This document shows positions 45,180 to 52,812 of a stretch of DNA of 64,000 bases, in pieces. The notes beneath the pieces were generated by a model. It searched no databases. It was not told where the DNA came from and saw only the letters and a list, made by a program, of their open reading frames with translations. A program made the translations under genes and the position numbers. The DNA comes from Oribacterium sp. WCC10. Lineage in GTDB: Bacteria > Bacillota > Clostridia > Lachnospirales > Lachnospiraceae. How positions within the stretch are numbered: the stretch's first letter is position 1; every line of letters begins with the position of its first letter. Location of the stretch: contig NZ_FOPH01000002.1 in the NCBI RefSeq assembly GCF_900113415.1, positions 186,001 to 250,000 on the forward strand. The letters run 5' to 3'.

Positions 45180-46154
45180 ATGAGAAAATCCTTTGTTCGT
45201 TCTATGTTTATAGCGCTTACGATGGGGGCCATGATAAGTACGACGGCCTATGCTGATATAGTTGAAGATGAAGCAGCAAAGGCCTTTCGTATACAGCAGG
45301 AAATAGCTGCTATCAACAACAGCACGCCTTCCAACATAGACATGACAAATATCAATTCACAGGCGGCGTCTCCGGCAGAGGCCATGGCAACAGGACAGAA
45401 GCTTTCTACTGTGAACGGGATGTCGGTTACTTATCAGATGGCGACAGGTGATACGGTGGTTCTCGATGGACTTACCATATCATCATGGGTTATCGGTAAT
45501 GACGGTACAAACATAACGGTGGATTCCAATCAGGTGGCAGCTTATGTGCAGGGATTGAAGGATATATATGATACAAAAGGAGTACAGACCTGGCTTAGTG
45601 CTGATGGAACACAGAAAACATTAGCGACATCCTATGGATTTTATATAGATCTTGCGGGGGAAACTGCAGCGCTTATGGCGGATATCCAGTCGCTTCAATC
45701 GGTTGCCAGACCTCCTGTTTACTCATCTGTGGCCGCACAGGGAGCTATGCCGCAGTGGGGCAATACTTTTGTAGAGGTTGATATCTCATCCCAGCATGCG
45801 TATTTCTATCAGGATGGTGTTTGCGTTTGGGAGAGTCCGATAGTATCCGGTACGGCGACTAATGCAGGCAGAGCAACGCCAACCGGACTGTTTACAGTAA
45901 ACTACAAGACCACAGACAGAATTCTCCGTGGGCCTATAGGAAAGAACGGTAAACCAACATATGAATCACATGTGGACTACTGGATGCCTTTTAACGGAGG
46001 AATCGGACTTCATGATGCGAACTGGAGATCATCCTTCGGCGGAGATATATACATCAATAACGGCAGTCATGGATGCATCAATCTTCCTCATGACAGAGCG
46101 CAGGCACTTTACGGACTTATAAATAAGGGAACAGTTGTTGTAGTTTGTGATTGA
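45180..46154 (+). CDS. Secreted L,D-transpeptidase (YkuD domain)
   Basis: A 324-aa exported enzyme. The ATG at 45180 has AAGAGGTGGG 4 nt upstream; a signal peptide ends near STTAYA. A middle domain (residues ~60-180) resembles the peptidoglycan-associated PG-binding type 4 region of Firmicute transpeptidases. The YkuD catalytic domain ends with the His of GIGLHDANWR and the Cys motif SHGCINLPHD. It forms 3-3 cross-links or attaches proteins in the wall. Confidence 0.92.
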   Translation: MRKSFVRSMFIALTMGAMISTTAYADIVEDEAAKAFRIQQEIAAINNSTPSNIDMTNINSQAASPAEAMATGQKLSTVNGMSVTYQMATGDTVVLDGLTISSWVIGNDGTNITVDSNQVAAYVQGLKDIYDTKGVQTWLSADGTQKTLATSYGFYIDLAGETAALMADIQSLQSVARPPVYSSVAAQGAMPQWGNTFVEVDISSQHAYFYQDGVCVWESPIVSGTATNAGRATPTGLFTVNYKTTDRILRGPIGKNGKPTYESHVDYWMPFNGGIGLHDANWRSSFGGDIYINNGSHGCINLPHDRAQALYGLINKGTVVVVCD

Positions 46155-46340
46155 TACAAAGAAATATTAAGGAAACTCTTAAAAGTATGAAACAACAACT
46201 AAAAAGTCACGAATTTCATCAAAAAATTGTGCACTTTATAAATATTTTATAAAAATCACCACTTTTTCCTAAGAATTACCTTAAGGAATGGTAAGAAATG
46301 TTTATAGGATATTTAGTTTGAGTTCATATTTAGAGTTTAG

Positions 46341-46373
46341 AATAACCTTCGTTGTGTAACAATGGAGGTTATT
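46341..46373 (+). promoter_or_regulatory. SD-sequestering / terminator-like hairpin
   Basis: A continuous 15-bp stem (46341-46355 with 46359-46373, two G-U pairs, loop GTA) holds the only Shine-Dalgarno GGAGG in its 3' arm, and TTTT follows immediately. The TTG start of the next gene is at 46375. The hairpin would block translation and resembles a terminator at once. Confidence 0.65.
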
Positions 46374-46374
46374 T

Positions 46375-47097
46375 TTGATTTTAAAACAGTATTTATTGGA
46401 AAACGCGGGAGCTAAAGCTCAAGGGATGATGAAAGGCCTGATCGTCTCTGCACCAAAGAAGGGTGGTGCCAAAAAGCTTATGACTTCTGCACTTGTAACG
46501 ATGTTGACATTGATGGCGTTTACAGTACCTGCTCAGGCAGCGTCATGTCGAACCATAGACAATACAGCGCTGGAAGAGACTGTAAATGCTGAGTACGAAA
46601 AGAAATTAAAAGCAGCAGAAGCGGATGCATCCATACAGGAGGCTGAAGTTTCAACAGAGGGAAACGAAGGCGAAATAGATGATGAGGCTTTAAGCATTTC
46701 TGAAGCAGAAAGTGTGGCCGAGTCAGCTATAGAGGTTGCATTGAAGCAAAAAGCAGCCGGAGAAAGAGTAGTTGAGTTTGCAAGCCAGTTTATCGGCAAT
46801 CCTTACAGATATGGCGGAAGCAGCCTTACGGCAGGAACAGATTGTTCGGGATTTGTTATGAGTGTTTATAGAAATTTCGGTATTTCTTTACCACATTCAT
46901 CTTCGGCACTTCGATCTGTAGGTACACCTGTAGCCAGTCTTGCACTTGCACAGCCAGGAGATATCATCTGTTATTCCGGGCATGTTGGAATATATATAGG
47001 TGATGGAAAGTTACTGTCGGCACTTGGTTCCAAATATGGAATCACCATAAACAGCGCAACATACAAAAGAATATTGGCCATTAGGCGTTTAGTATAA
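46375..47097 (+). CDS. Exported NlpC/P60 cell-wall hydrolase
   Basis: A 240-aa protein. The TTG start at 46375 has GGAGG 7 nt upstream. A signal peptide ends near FTVPAQA. A short Glu/Ala-rich spacer precedes the NlpC/P60 domain, with catalytic Cys in TDCSGFVMSVYRNFG, His in YSGHVGIYIGDG, and the usual third position near SALGSKYG. It cleaves peptidoglycan stem peptides. Expression should be tightly limited by the hairpin on its ribosome site. A strong terminator overlaps its stop. Confidence 0.88.
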   Translation: MILKQYLLENAGAKAQGMMKGLIVSAPKKGGAKKLMTSALVTMLTLMAFTVPAQAASCRTIDNTALEETVNAEYEKKLKAAEADASIQEAEVSTEGNEGEIDDEALSISEAESVAESAIEVALKQKAAGERVVEFASQFIGNPYRYGGSSLTAGTDCSGFVMSVYRNFGISLPHSSSALRSVGTPVASLALAQPGDIICYSGHVGIYIGDGKLLSALGSKYGITINSATYKRILAIRRLV

Positions 47098-47126
47098 AAG
47101 AAAGGGCTTTTGCCCTTTCTTTTTTT
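47096..47126 (+). terminator. Terminator of the NlpC/P60 gene
   Basis: GAAAGGGC-TTTT-GCCCTTTC, extended by A/T pairs, ends in T8. Confidence 0.9.
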
Positions 47127-47230
47127 ATCCACATTATATGGATAACTATGTGTACAAGTATAGAAACAATTAAATTCCACAAAAATAATGTTGATAACCG
47201 TGTTGAATTGTGCAAAAAATAGAATTGTTT

Positions 47231-47258
47231 TTGACAAATTTTATTATTTATTTATAAT
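47231..47258 (+). promoter_or_regulatory. Strong promoter of the ArsR-type regulator
   Basis: -35 TTGACA (47231-47236), 16-nt spacer, -10 TATAAT (47253-47258): both boxes are perfect. The predicted +1 falls on the ATG at 47266. Confidence 0.85.
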
Positions 47259-47265
47259 TATGAAT

Positions 47266-47595
47266 ATGGGTGAGAAAAAAGACAATAAATTGATGATGCT
47301 GAAAGCATTGGCTAACCAAACCCGACTTGATATTCTGAAATGGTTAGCGGAGCCGGAGAAGTATTTTCCGGAGCGCCGTGAAGAAAGTATGTATGACATT
47401 GACTTTTTGGGAGGGGTCTCGGTCACCGAAATTCAGAAAAAGGCAGGTAAGGCTCAGTCGACGACGTCACATGACCTGGATCTACTCGTGAAGGCCGGTT
47501 TTCTGGAAGTGAAGTACGCAGGAAGATACAGTTACTTCCGTCGTAATCAGAAGGCACTGAAAAAACTTGCGAAGTATATCAAAAATGAAGTATGA
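47266..47595 (+). CDS. ArsR-family winged-helix regulator
   Basis: A 109-aa HTH protein. The winged-helix begins MMLKALANQTRLDILKWL, and the recognition helix lies near GKAQSTTSHDLDLLVKAG, followed by the wing RYSYFRRNQ. No Cys metal site typical of arsenic sensors is evident, so the ligand is unknown. The start is taken as the ATG at 47266: the next upstream ATG (47260) lies between the -10 box and the predicted +1, and there is no Shine-Dalgarno. The mRNA therefore looks leaderless. No adjacent target operon is seen on the same strand. Confidence 0.82.
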   Translation: MGEKKDNKLMMLKALANQTRLDILKWLAEPEKYFPERREESMYDIDFLGGVSVTEIQKKAGKAQSTTSHDLDLLVKAGFLEVKYAGRYSYFRRNQKALKKLAKYIKNEV

Positions 47596-47608
47596 CGTTA
47601 AAAAGATG

Positions 47609-47670
47609 ACCCGGTTTCTGTTCAGATTTCCGGCTTCAATGTGAAGCGGAGATGTGAACATAAGCCGGGT
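47609..47670. terminator. Long hairpin after the ArsR gene
   Basis: ACCCGG / CCGGGT outermost, then GTTCA / TGAAC, then CCG-GCTTCA-ATG-TGAAGC-GG innermost: one extended stem-loop of 62 nt. Followed by CTTGCTC, so it is only a weak classical terminator. Confidence 0.5.
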
Positions 47671-47679
47671 CTTGCTCTA

Positions 47680-47769
47680 TCCGGCGTCAGGGCACGGATA
47701 TTTCTATGAAAATTGACGCTTCGTACCGAAAATCTGTCCGTGGAAACGCTGATTAAAGTGTTTCCACGG
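47680..47769. repeat. Dispersed hairpin repeat, copy A
   Basis: It begins TCCGGCGTCAGGGCACGGAT, identical over 20 nt to copy B (57558). It ends with the perfect stem CCGTGGAAAC / GTTTCCACGG. It sits 31 bp from the 3' end of the minus-strand HIT gene. Confidence 0.75.
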
Positions 47770-47800
47770 AGACGGTATCCTAAAGCAGCATAACTATAGA

Positions 47801-48253
47801 TCAGGCATTCTTCAGTATAGCGTCTCTTATAGGCGCGGCGATCCTTTCGAGTTCTGATTCATCCAAAACTTTTTTTAGATCAGGATCCATGGCGAATGTC
47901 CCGCCCCATTCAAATTCGTCCTTATACTTAGGTACGAGATGCATGTGGAGATGATGTCCTGTATCTCCGTACATTCCGTAGTTCAGTTTATCAGGGTTAT
48001 AAACCTTGTGGATAGCATTGGCAACGGTTGTTACATCTTCTATAAATGCATTGCGGTCTTCAGCAGAAAGTTCAAGCATTTCTGAAACGTGATATTTTGA
48101 TGCGACTATACATCTTCCCGGGTGACTCTGTTCTTTAAAAAGATAAACTGTAGAAGCCGGGAGCTCACAGATTTCATATCCGAATTTTTTTACCAGTTCT
48201 CCTTTTGCGCAATAAGCGCAGTCAGGATGTTCTTTTGCCATATCCTGTGACAT
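47801..48253 (-). CDS. HIT-family (histidine triad) hydrolase
   Basis: A 150-aa protein from the ATG at 48253 (GGAGG 8 nt upstream on the minus strand; a longer frame to 48310 has no site). The HIT motif is HHLHMHLVPK near residue 100, and an N-terminal CAYC suggests a zinc site as in GalT-like/HIT members. HIT proteins hydrolyse nucleotide phosphoramidates or adenylates. It is convergent with the ArsR gene. Confidence 0.9.
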   Translation of the reverse strand: MSQDMAKEHPDCAYCAKGELVKKFGYEICELPASTVYLFKEQSHPGRCIVASKYHVSEMLELSAEDRNAFIEDVTTVANAIHKVYNPDKLNYGMYGDTGHHLHMHLVPKYKDEFEWGGTFAMDPDLKKVLDESELERIAAPIRDAILKNA

Positions 48254-48445
48254 ATAAATACCTCCAAAATGATTTGTGTAATCGCTTACATTTTGACCAT
48301 AGTATAGCACGGTGATTTATAGAATGGTTAAATATGTTTGAGATTTTTATGTTATTAAATTAATGACTTGTGCAGTATTCATGTTAGTTTATAATTGTAT
48401 TCCTGTGGGTTATTGCTTGGCGCATGAACCATGAAAAAATGTGAA

Positions 48446-48474
48446 TTGAAACCGGTAGTTGGAATGGTTATATT
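48446..48474 (+). promoter_or_regulatory. Promoter of the T-box leader
   Basis: -35 TTGAAA (48446-48451), 17-nt spacer, -10 TATATT (48469-48474); start about 48481. Confidence 0.6.
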
Positions 48475-48520
48475 AAGTAACTGAACAATTTAATGCATGA
48501 AAGCATAAAAGTGTAAAAGC

Positions 48521-48827
48521 GTTGAAGGAGAAGAGCGTTCACAGACGTTCTCCACAGAGAGCGATGGATGGTGTGATCATCGCGGGGGCAGTGAGTTGCT
48601 TATCACTCCGGAGCTGCAGCTTTGAACATTTATATCCGGCATACATATGCGCTTTTGATTATGGAGTATAGGTTATGACAGATATGGTAAGTAAAGGCTG
48701 ACGTAGTATCTCACGTTACAGGGAGACGGATTGTTTGATCCATGAGTGCAGGACGTAGTCCTGAAGTCGGGTGGTACCGCGTAATATGATTTTACGTCCC
48801 GGGAGTGTTATACTCCCGGGATTTTTT
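48521..48827 (+). promoter_or_regulatory. T-box riboswitch controlling the NSS transporter
   Basis: The diagnostic T-box GGGTGGTACCGCG lies at 48769-48781. It is preceded by stem III (CAGGAC / GTCCTG) and by a stem I region that starts GAAGGAGAAGAG and contains AGAGAGCG with an apical loop. The terminator is TCCCGGGAGT / ACTCCCGGGA followed by T6 (48797-48827). Binding of uncharged tRNA switches transcription on. By alignment to the usual ...XXX-CTCCGGAGCTG end of stem I, the best specifier candidate is AUC (Ile) at 48602-48604; this is tentative. Confidence 0.92.
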
Positions 48828-48860
48828 CGTCCCGGCAAGATATGATTTGGAGGTTCAAAG

Positions 48861-50234
48861 ATGAACAAGAAGAAAAGAAGTAACTTTACCGGAAAGCTGG
48901 GATATGTACTTTCAGCTGCCGGCGCATCTGTTGGTTTGGGAAATATATGGAGATTTCCTTATCTTGCAGCGAAATATGGCGGAGGAATATTTTTGATCAT
49001 TTATATCCTTCTTGCTGTTACCTTCGGTTACACCATGATCATTGCCGAGACTGCGCTTGGAAGAATGACCAAGAAGTCACCTGTGGGAGCATTTGAACAT
49101 TTCGGACATGGCTGGCAGTTCAGTTTGAGTGGCTGGATAAATGCAGTCATTCCTATACTTATCGTTCCTTACTACAGTGTTATCGGTGGCTGGGTAATCA
49201 GATATCTTGTTGAGTATTTTATGCAGGGGGGAGCCGAAAAGCTTGCCACTGACGGATACTTTACGAATTTTATAACAAACGGAACAGAGGTTGAAATCTG
49301 TTTTCTGGTATTCGCACTTGCAGCTTTGACTATCATCTATCTGGGTGTTCAGAACGGTATCGAAAGAGTGTCAAAGTTTATGATGCCTATCCTTGTTGTC
49401 CTTGCCGTTATCATAGCAGGCTATTCCATGACAAGACCGGGAGCTGTCAGTGGTATAAAGTATTTCCTTATACCTAATCCGGCTAATTTCTCATGGATGA
49501 CAGTTGTTTCGGCTATGGGACAGATGTTCTACTCACTGTCCATCGCCATGGGTATCCTTGTTACATTCGGTTCATATATGAAGAAGGATGTCTCCATTGA
49601 AGAGGCTACTGAACAGGTCGAGATATTTGATACAGCTATCGCCATCATGGCAGGCCTTATGATCATTCCGGCTGTATTTGCCTTTTCAGGTGATGCTGCA
49701 GCAGAGAATCTTCAGGCCGGCCCGTCACTTATGTTCATTACTATGCCTAAGATTTTTGCAAGCATGGGCATGGGTGCGCCTATGGGAATTCTTTTCTTTG
49801 TACTTGTTCTTTTTGCCGCTCTCACATCTGCTATCGCGCTCAGTGAATCTGCGGTTTCAACATTTGAAGATGAACTTCACTGGAGCAGAAGAAGATCAAC
49901 AGTATTTACAGGTGTTATCATGGTGGTACTCGGTACACTTTCAGCACTCGGATATGGCCCGCTTTCTGCTGTTACTGTCATCGGAATGCAGTTCCTTGAT
50001 TTCTTCGATTTCCTTACCAACTCGGTTATGATGCCGGTAGCTGCGATGTGCACATGTCTTCTCATTGTAAGAGTTGTTAATATCGACAAGATCGCAGAAG
50101 AGGTTCAGCTTGACGGCAAGCGTTTCCGCCGTAAGCCTGTATTTGATTTCATGATCAAGTATCTCTGCCCGTTCTTTGTTGTGATTATTCTATTCTCATC
50201 TGTGGCAAGCGTATTCGGTCTAATCCATATGTAA
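48861..50234 (+). CDS. NSS-family sodium:amino-acid symporter (MhsT-like)
   Basis: A 457-aa membrane protein with about 11 helices. The NSS signature GLGNIWRFPYLAAKYGGG opens TM1, with VGLGN carrying Na+ ligands; ETALGR follows TM2. The length matches bacterial NSS proteins such as MhsT and TnaT, which carry hydrophobic amino acids. The T-box upstream shows it responds to starvation for an amino acid (possibly Ile). Start: ATG with TTGGAGG 8 nt upstream. A terminator follows. Confidence 0.92.
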   Translation: MNKKKRSNFTGKLGYVLSAAGASVGLGNIWRFPYLAAKYGGGIFLIIYILLAVTFGYTMIIAETALGRMTKKSPVGAFEHFGHGWQFSLSGWINAVIPILIVPYYSVIGGWVIRYLVEYFMQGGAEKLATDGYFTNFITNGTEVEICFLVFALAALTIIYLGVQNGIERVSKFMMPILVVLAVIIAGYSMTRPGAVSGIKYFLIPNPANFSWMTVVSAMGQMFYSLSIAMGILVTFGSYMKKDVSIEEATEQVEIFDTAIAIMAGLMIIPAVFAFSGDAAAENLQAGPSLMFITMPKIFASMGMGAPMGILFFVLVLFAALTSAIALSESAVSTFEDELHWSRRRSTVFTGVIMVVLGTLSALGYGPLSAVTVIGMQFLDFFDFLTNSVMMPVAAMCTCLLIVRVVNIDKIAEEVQLDGKRFRRKPVFDFMIKYLCPFFVVIILFSSVASVFGLIHM

Positions 50235-50257
50235 TTGTCATAACAGAGGTTACTGTC

Positions 50258-50304
50258 AAAAGTCCTGTCCTTCCTGATAATTTAAGAAGGACAGGACTTT
50301 TTTT
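50258..50304 (+). terminator. Terminator of the NSS gene
   Basis: AAAGTCCTGTCCTT / AAGGACAGGACTTT with a ~15-nt loop, then TTTT. Confidence 0.9.
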
Positions 50305-50366
50305 ATTGAGCAAAGTTGTCGATATAAATACCGGTGATGGTACATGTGTCAAAGGTTTTATATAAA

Positions 50367-50394
50367 TTGAAGAATGTGTAAAATATGATACAAT
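50367..50394 (+). promoter_or_regulatory. Promoter of the secreted repeat protein
   Basis: -35 TTGAAG (50367-50372), 16-nt spacer, -10 TACAAT (50389-50394). It covers the ATG at 50385, which argues against that codon as a start. Confidence 0.55.
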
Positions 50395-50447
50395 ATAAGG
50401 AGCTTTTTAAGAGGAAATGCATAAAATCTGAAAGGGGGACGAGACTA

Positions 50448-51602
50448 TTGAAGTTACCTGATCTTGTGTTACTGACGGCCGTATTTGTAACTGCTTTTTC
50501 TGTATCTGCATTGGCATCAGAGATAAGTACAGTGCGTCTTGATCTTTCACCTGATAAAGAAGGTACTATGGGCGCGGGAGAAATAGCAAGCGCAGAAGAA
50601 CCGGCTACTTATGATGGCACTTACTTTGTATATGATTACAGTGTGTCGGGAACAACCAAAACACCGAAAACAGCATATACATATACTATTGATGTTCATC
50701 CTTCCAACGGATATACATTTTCTTCTACATGCGCGGTTGAGGTCAATGCTGCAACCAGCGTAAGCATACAGTCAAGGAGCACGGACCGCATTCGTCTGAA
50801 AGCGACAACATTTCCGTTCTATGTACTCAAGAATCCTACCGGATTCAATGAAAGCGGCAATGAGATAAGCTGGAACAAGGTGGAATATGCAGATAAATAT
50901 TCGGTTTATATCTACTGGGAGGACAGTGACGGAGATGATCACGAGACACATACCTCTGTGTCAGGCAATAAAAGAAAGGTAAGTATTTCAAGTTACAATA
51001 CAGACAACCGTAATCTGAAGTACATATCCGTACAGGCACAGGCTTCAGGAGAGGGCGGTAAGTTTATTGCAAGCTCTCAATATATAACAAATGAAGGATA
51101 TATAGATGACGATAAGAGTTCATCGGAGTATACTTTCAATATCCCTGTTGCGAGGTCCAATTCACTGGCTAATTCTTCCACGACTACGACTGTGAAGAAT
51201 AATGCAGAGAATGTATTTGGTCCCGGATTCAATCTTAAGGATGCGCCCGGAACAACCAATTCCGATCAGGGTACATGGATGAAGTATATGAATGAATGGT
51301 ACTATCTGAAAAACGGCCAATTTCTTACTGGATGGATATGCCCTGATGGAGTAAACTGGTATCTGTTGGGCGCAAATGGAGCGATGCTCACAGGTCTTCA
51401 GAGAGTAAACGGCAAATGGTATCTTCTCAACACCACAGATGGTGCAACATACGGTGCGGTGCTTCATGGATGGTGGAAGATAAATGATAAGTGGTATTAC
51501 TTCAACGAAAATCATGATGGCACTTTTGGCGCGATGCTTACCAACACCACAACCCCCGATGGACTGCATGTAGGTTCTGACGGAGCGTGGTTGGGATACT
51601 AA
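50448..51602 (+). CDS. Secreted protein with C-terminal cell-wall-binding repeats
   Basis: 384 aa from the TTG at 50448, chosen because AAAGGGGGA lies 8-9 nt upstream; the ATG at 50385 lies within the promoter. The signal peptide ends near SVSALAS. The middle domain is Ser/Thr-rich beta (possible Ig-like, residues ~40-240). From ~270 there are choline/glucan-binding-like repeats (WMKYMNEWYYLKNGQFLTGW, then GKWYLLNTTDG, DKWYYFNENHDG). It probably binds wall polysaccharide; no catalytic domain was seen. Confidence 0.78.
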   Translation: MKLPDLVLLTAVFVTAFSVSALASEISTVRLDLSPDKEGTMGAGEIASAEEPATYDGTYFVYDYSVSGTTKTPKTAYTYTIDVHPSNGYTFSSTCAVEVNAATSVSIQSRSTDRIRLKATTFPFYVLKNPTGFNESGNEISWNKVEYADKYSVYIYWEDSDGDDHETHTSVSGNKRKVSISSYNTDNRNLKYISVQAQASGEGGKFIASSQYITNEGYIDDDKSSSEYTFNIPVARSNSLANSSTTTTVKNNAENVFGPGFNLKDAPGTTNSDQGTWMKYMNEWYYLKNGQFLTGWICPDGVNWYLLGANGAMLTGLQRVNGKWYLLNTTDGATYGAVLHGWWKINDKWYYFNENHDGTFGAMLTNTTTPDGLHVGSDGAWLGY

Positions 51603-51759
51603 AGATTATTTATACAGTGTATTGCACACGGATGTGTGCGGGACACATAACATCTGTGAGTGGCAATATATGTTGCCAGAGTCATAGGCATTTACACACT
51701 GATCAGCGCTGACGTACACATCATGCATAATGCGCTGCATCATTATATGTGATTAAGCA

Positions 51760-51825
51760 TGTCAGGTTCTTAACGGGAACCTGACATCTGGCGTCAGCCC
51801 ATATGCCCTGGGCAAATATATGGTG
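51760..51825 (+). other. Two hairpins in the leader of the nucleotidyltransferase gene
   Basis: TGTCAGGTTC / GAACCTGACA (51760-51786, perfect) is followed by CCATAT..GCCCTGGGC..ATATGG. The full gap 51603-51852 also has GGCAA / TTGCC and a TCAGCGCTGA palindrome. There are no T-tracts; the gap is structured but unassigned. Confidence 0.4.
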
Positions 51826-51852
51826 GACTGACATAAACAAAGGGAGTTAATA

Positions 51853-52773
51853 ATGAAAAAAACAGCACTTGTAATTATGGCGGCAGGACTCGGTTCTCGT
51901 TTCGGCGGCGGTATCAAGCAGCTTGCAAAGCTTGGACCAAGTGGAGAGATTATCATGGATTATTCCATCTATGATGCGCTTGACGCAGGATTTGATAAGA
52001 TCGTGTTTATCATTAGAAAGGATATTGAGAAGGATTTTCGTGAGATCATCGGAAACCGTATTGAGAAGATTGCCAAATGCGAGTATGCTTTTCAGGAACT
52101 TGATAAGCTGCCTGAGGGATATACTGTACCGGATGGTCGTACAAAGCCATGGGGAACAGCACATGCACTTATTCAGGTGAGAGATATAATAGATTGTCCT
52201 TTTGCGGTTATCAATGCTGATGACTTTTACGGAAAAGAGGGTTTCAAACTTATCCATGATTATCTTGTTAATGAAATGGATGAGGATGCATCTGTATATG
52301 ATATGTGTATGGCAGGTTACATCGTAGGTAATACTCTTTCTGATAACGGTACGGTTAACCGCGGCGTATGTAAGATGGGAGAAGGTGATTGTCTTAAGGA
52401 AATCAATGAGACTTATGATATAGCCAGGTTCCCGGATGGAAGTCTTGTGGGTAAAGATGTTGAGGGCAAGGAAGTACGTGTAGACGGAGATGCCATAGTT
52501 TCTATGAACATGTTCGGATTTCCGGGCAGATTCCTTGACACTTTGATTGAAAACTTCCCTGCATGGCTTTCAGAGCACGGTGAGGAGATGAAGTCGGAGT
52601 ACCTTCTTCCTCAGGAGATAAGCAAGCTTATGCAGGATGGAAAGGCTACTGTAAGAGTACTTAAGGATCATGACAAGTGGTTTGGCGTAACTTATGCCGA
52701 AGATAAGGAAGCAGTGCAGAAATCTCTCAAATCTTTAGTTGATGCAGGGGTTTATCCGGCCAGCTTATATTGA
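51853..52773 (+). CDS. NDP-sugar pyrophosphorylase-type nucleotidyltransferase
   Basis: A 306-aa protein with the GT-A nucleotidyltransferase start MKKTALVIMAAGLGSRFGG followed by IKQLAKLGPSGEIIMDYSIY. The conserved KPWGTAHALIQVRD and NADDFYG (metal/sugar binding) follow. It transfers a nucleotide to a sugar phosphate (UDP-glucose or dTDP/CDP-sugar type). It is the first gene of a run with DUF5711, ROK and histidine kinase genes. Start: ATG with AAAGGGAG upstream. Confidence 0.82.
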   Translation: MKKTALVIMAAGLGSRFGGGIKQLAKLGPSGEIIMDYSIYDALDAGFDKIVFIIRKDIEKDFREIIGNRIEKIAKCEYAFQELDKLPEGYTVPDGRTKPWGTAHALIQVRDIIDCPFAVINADDFYGKEGFKLIHDYLVNEMDEDASVYDMCMAGYIVGNTLSDNGTVNRGVCKMGEGDCLKEINETYDIARFPDGSLVGKDVEGKEVRVDGDAIVSMNMFGFPGRFLDTLIENFPAWLSEHGEEMKSEYLLPQEISKLMQDGKATVRVLKDHDKWFGVTYAEDKEAVQKSLKSLVDAGVYPASLY

Positions 52774-52812
52774 CAGACGATGAAACAAGAACAGAATGGA
52801 TTATAGTTTTTA

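Noticed and set aside
45053-45256. 67-aa frame before the L,D-transpeptidase
   Set aside because: It overlaps the real gene in another frame, and I see no ribosome site or family resemblance.
50385-50447. ATG at 50385 as start of the secreted repeat protein
   Set aside because: It lies inside the -35/-10 promoter region; the TTG at 50448 has a strong Shine-Dalgarno and gives a clean signal peptide.
51781-51800. Third copy of the dispersed hairpin repeat
   Set aside because: Only GGCGTCAG is shared; the following sequence does not align with copies A and B.
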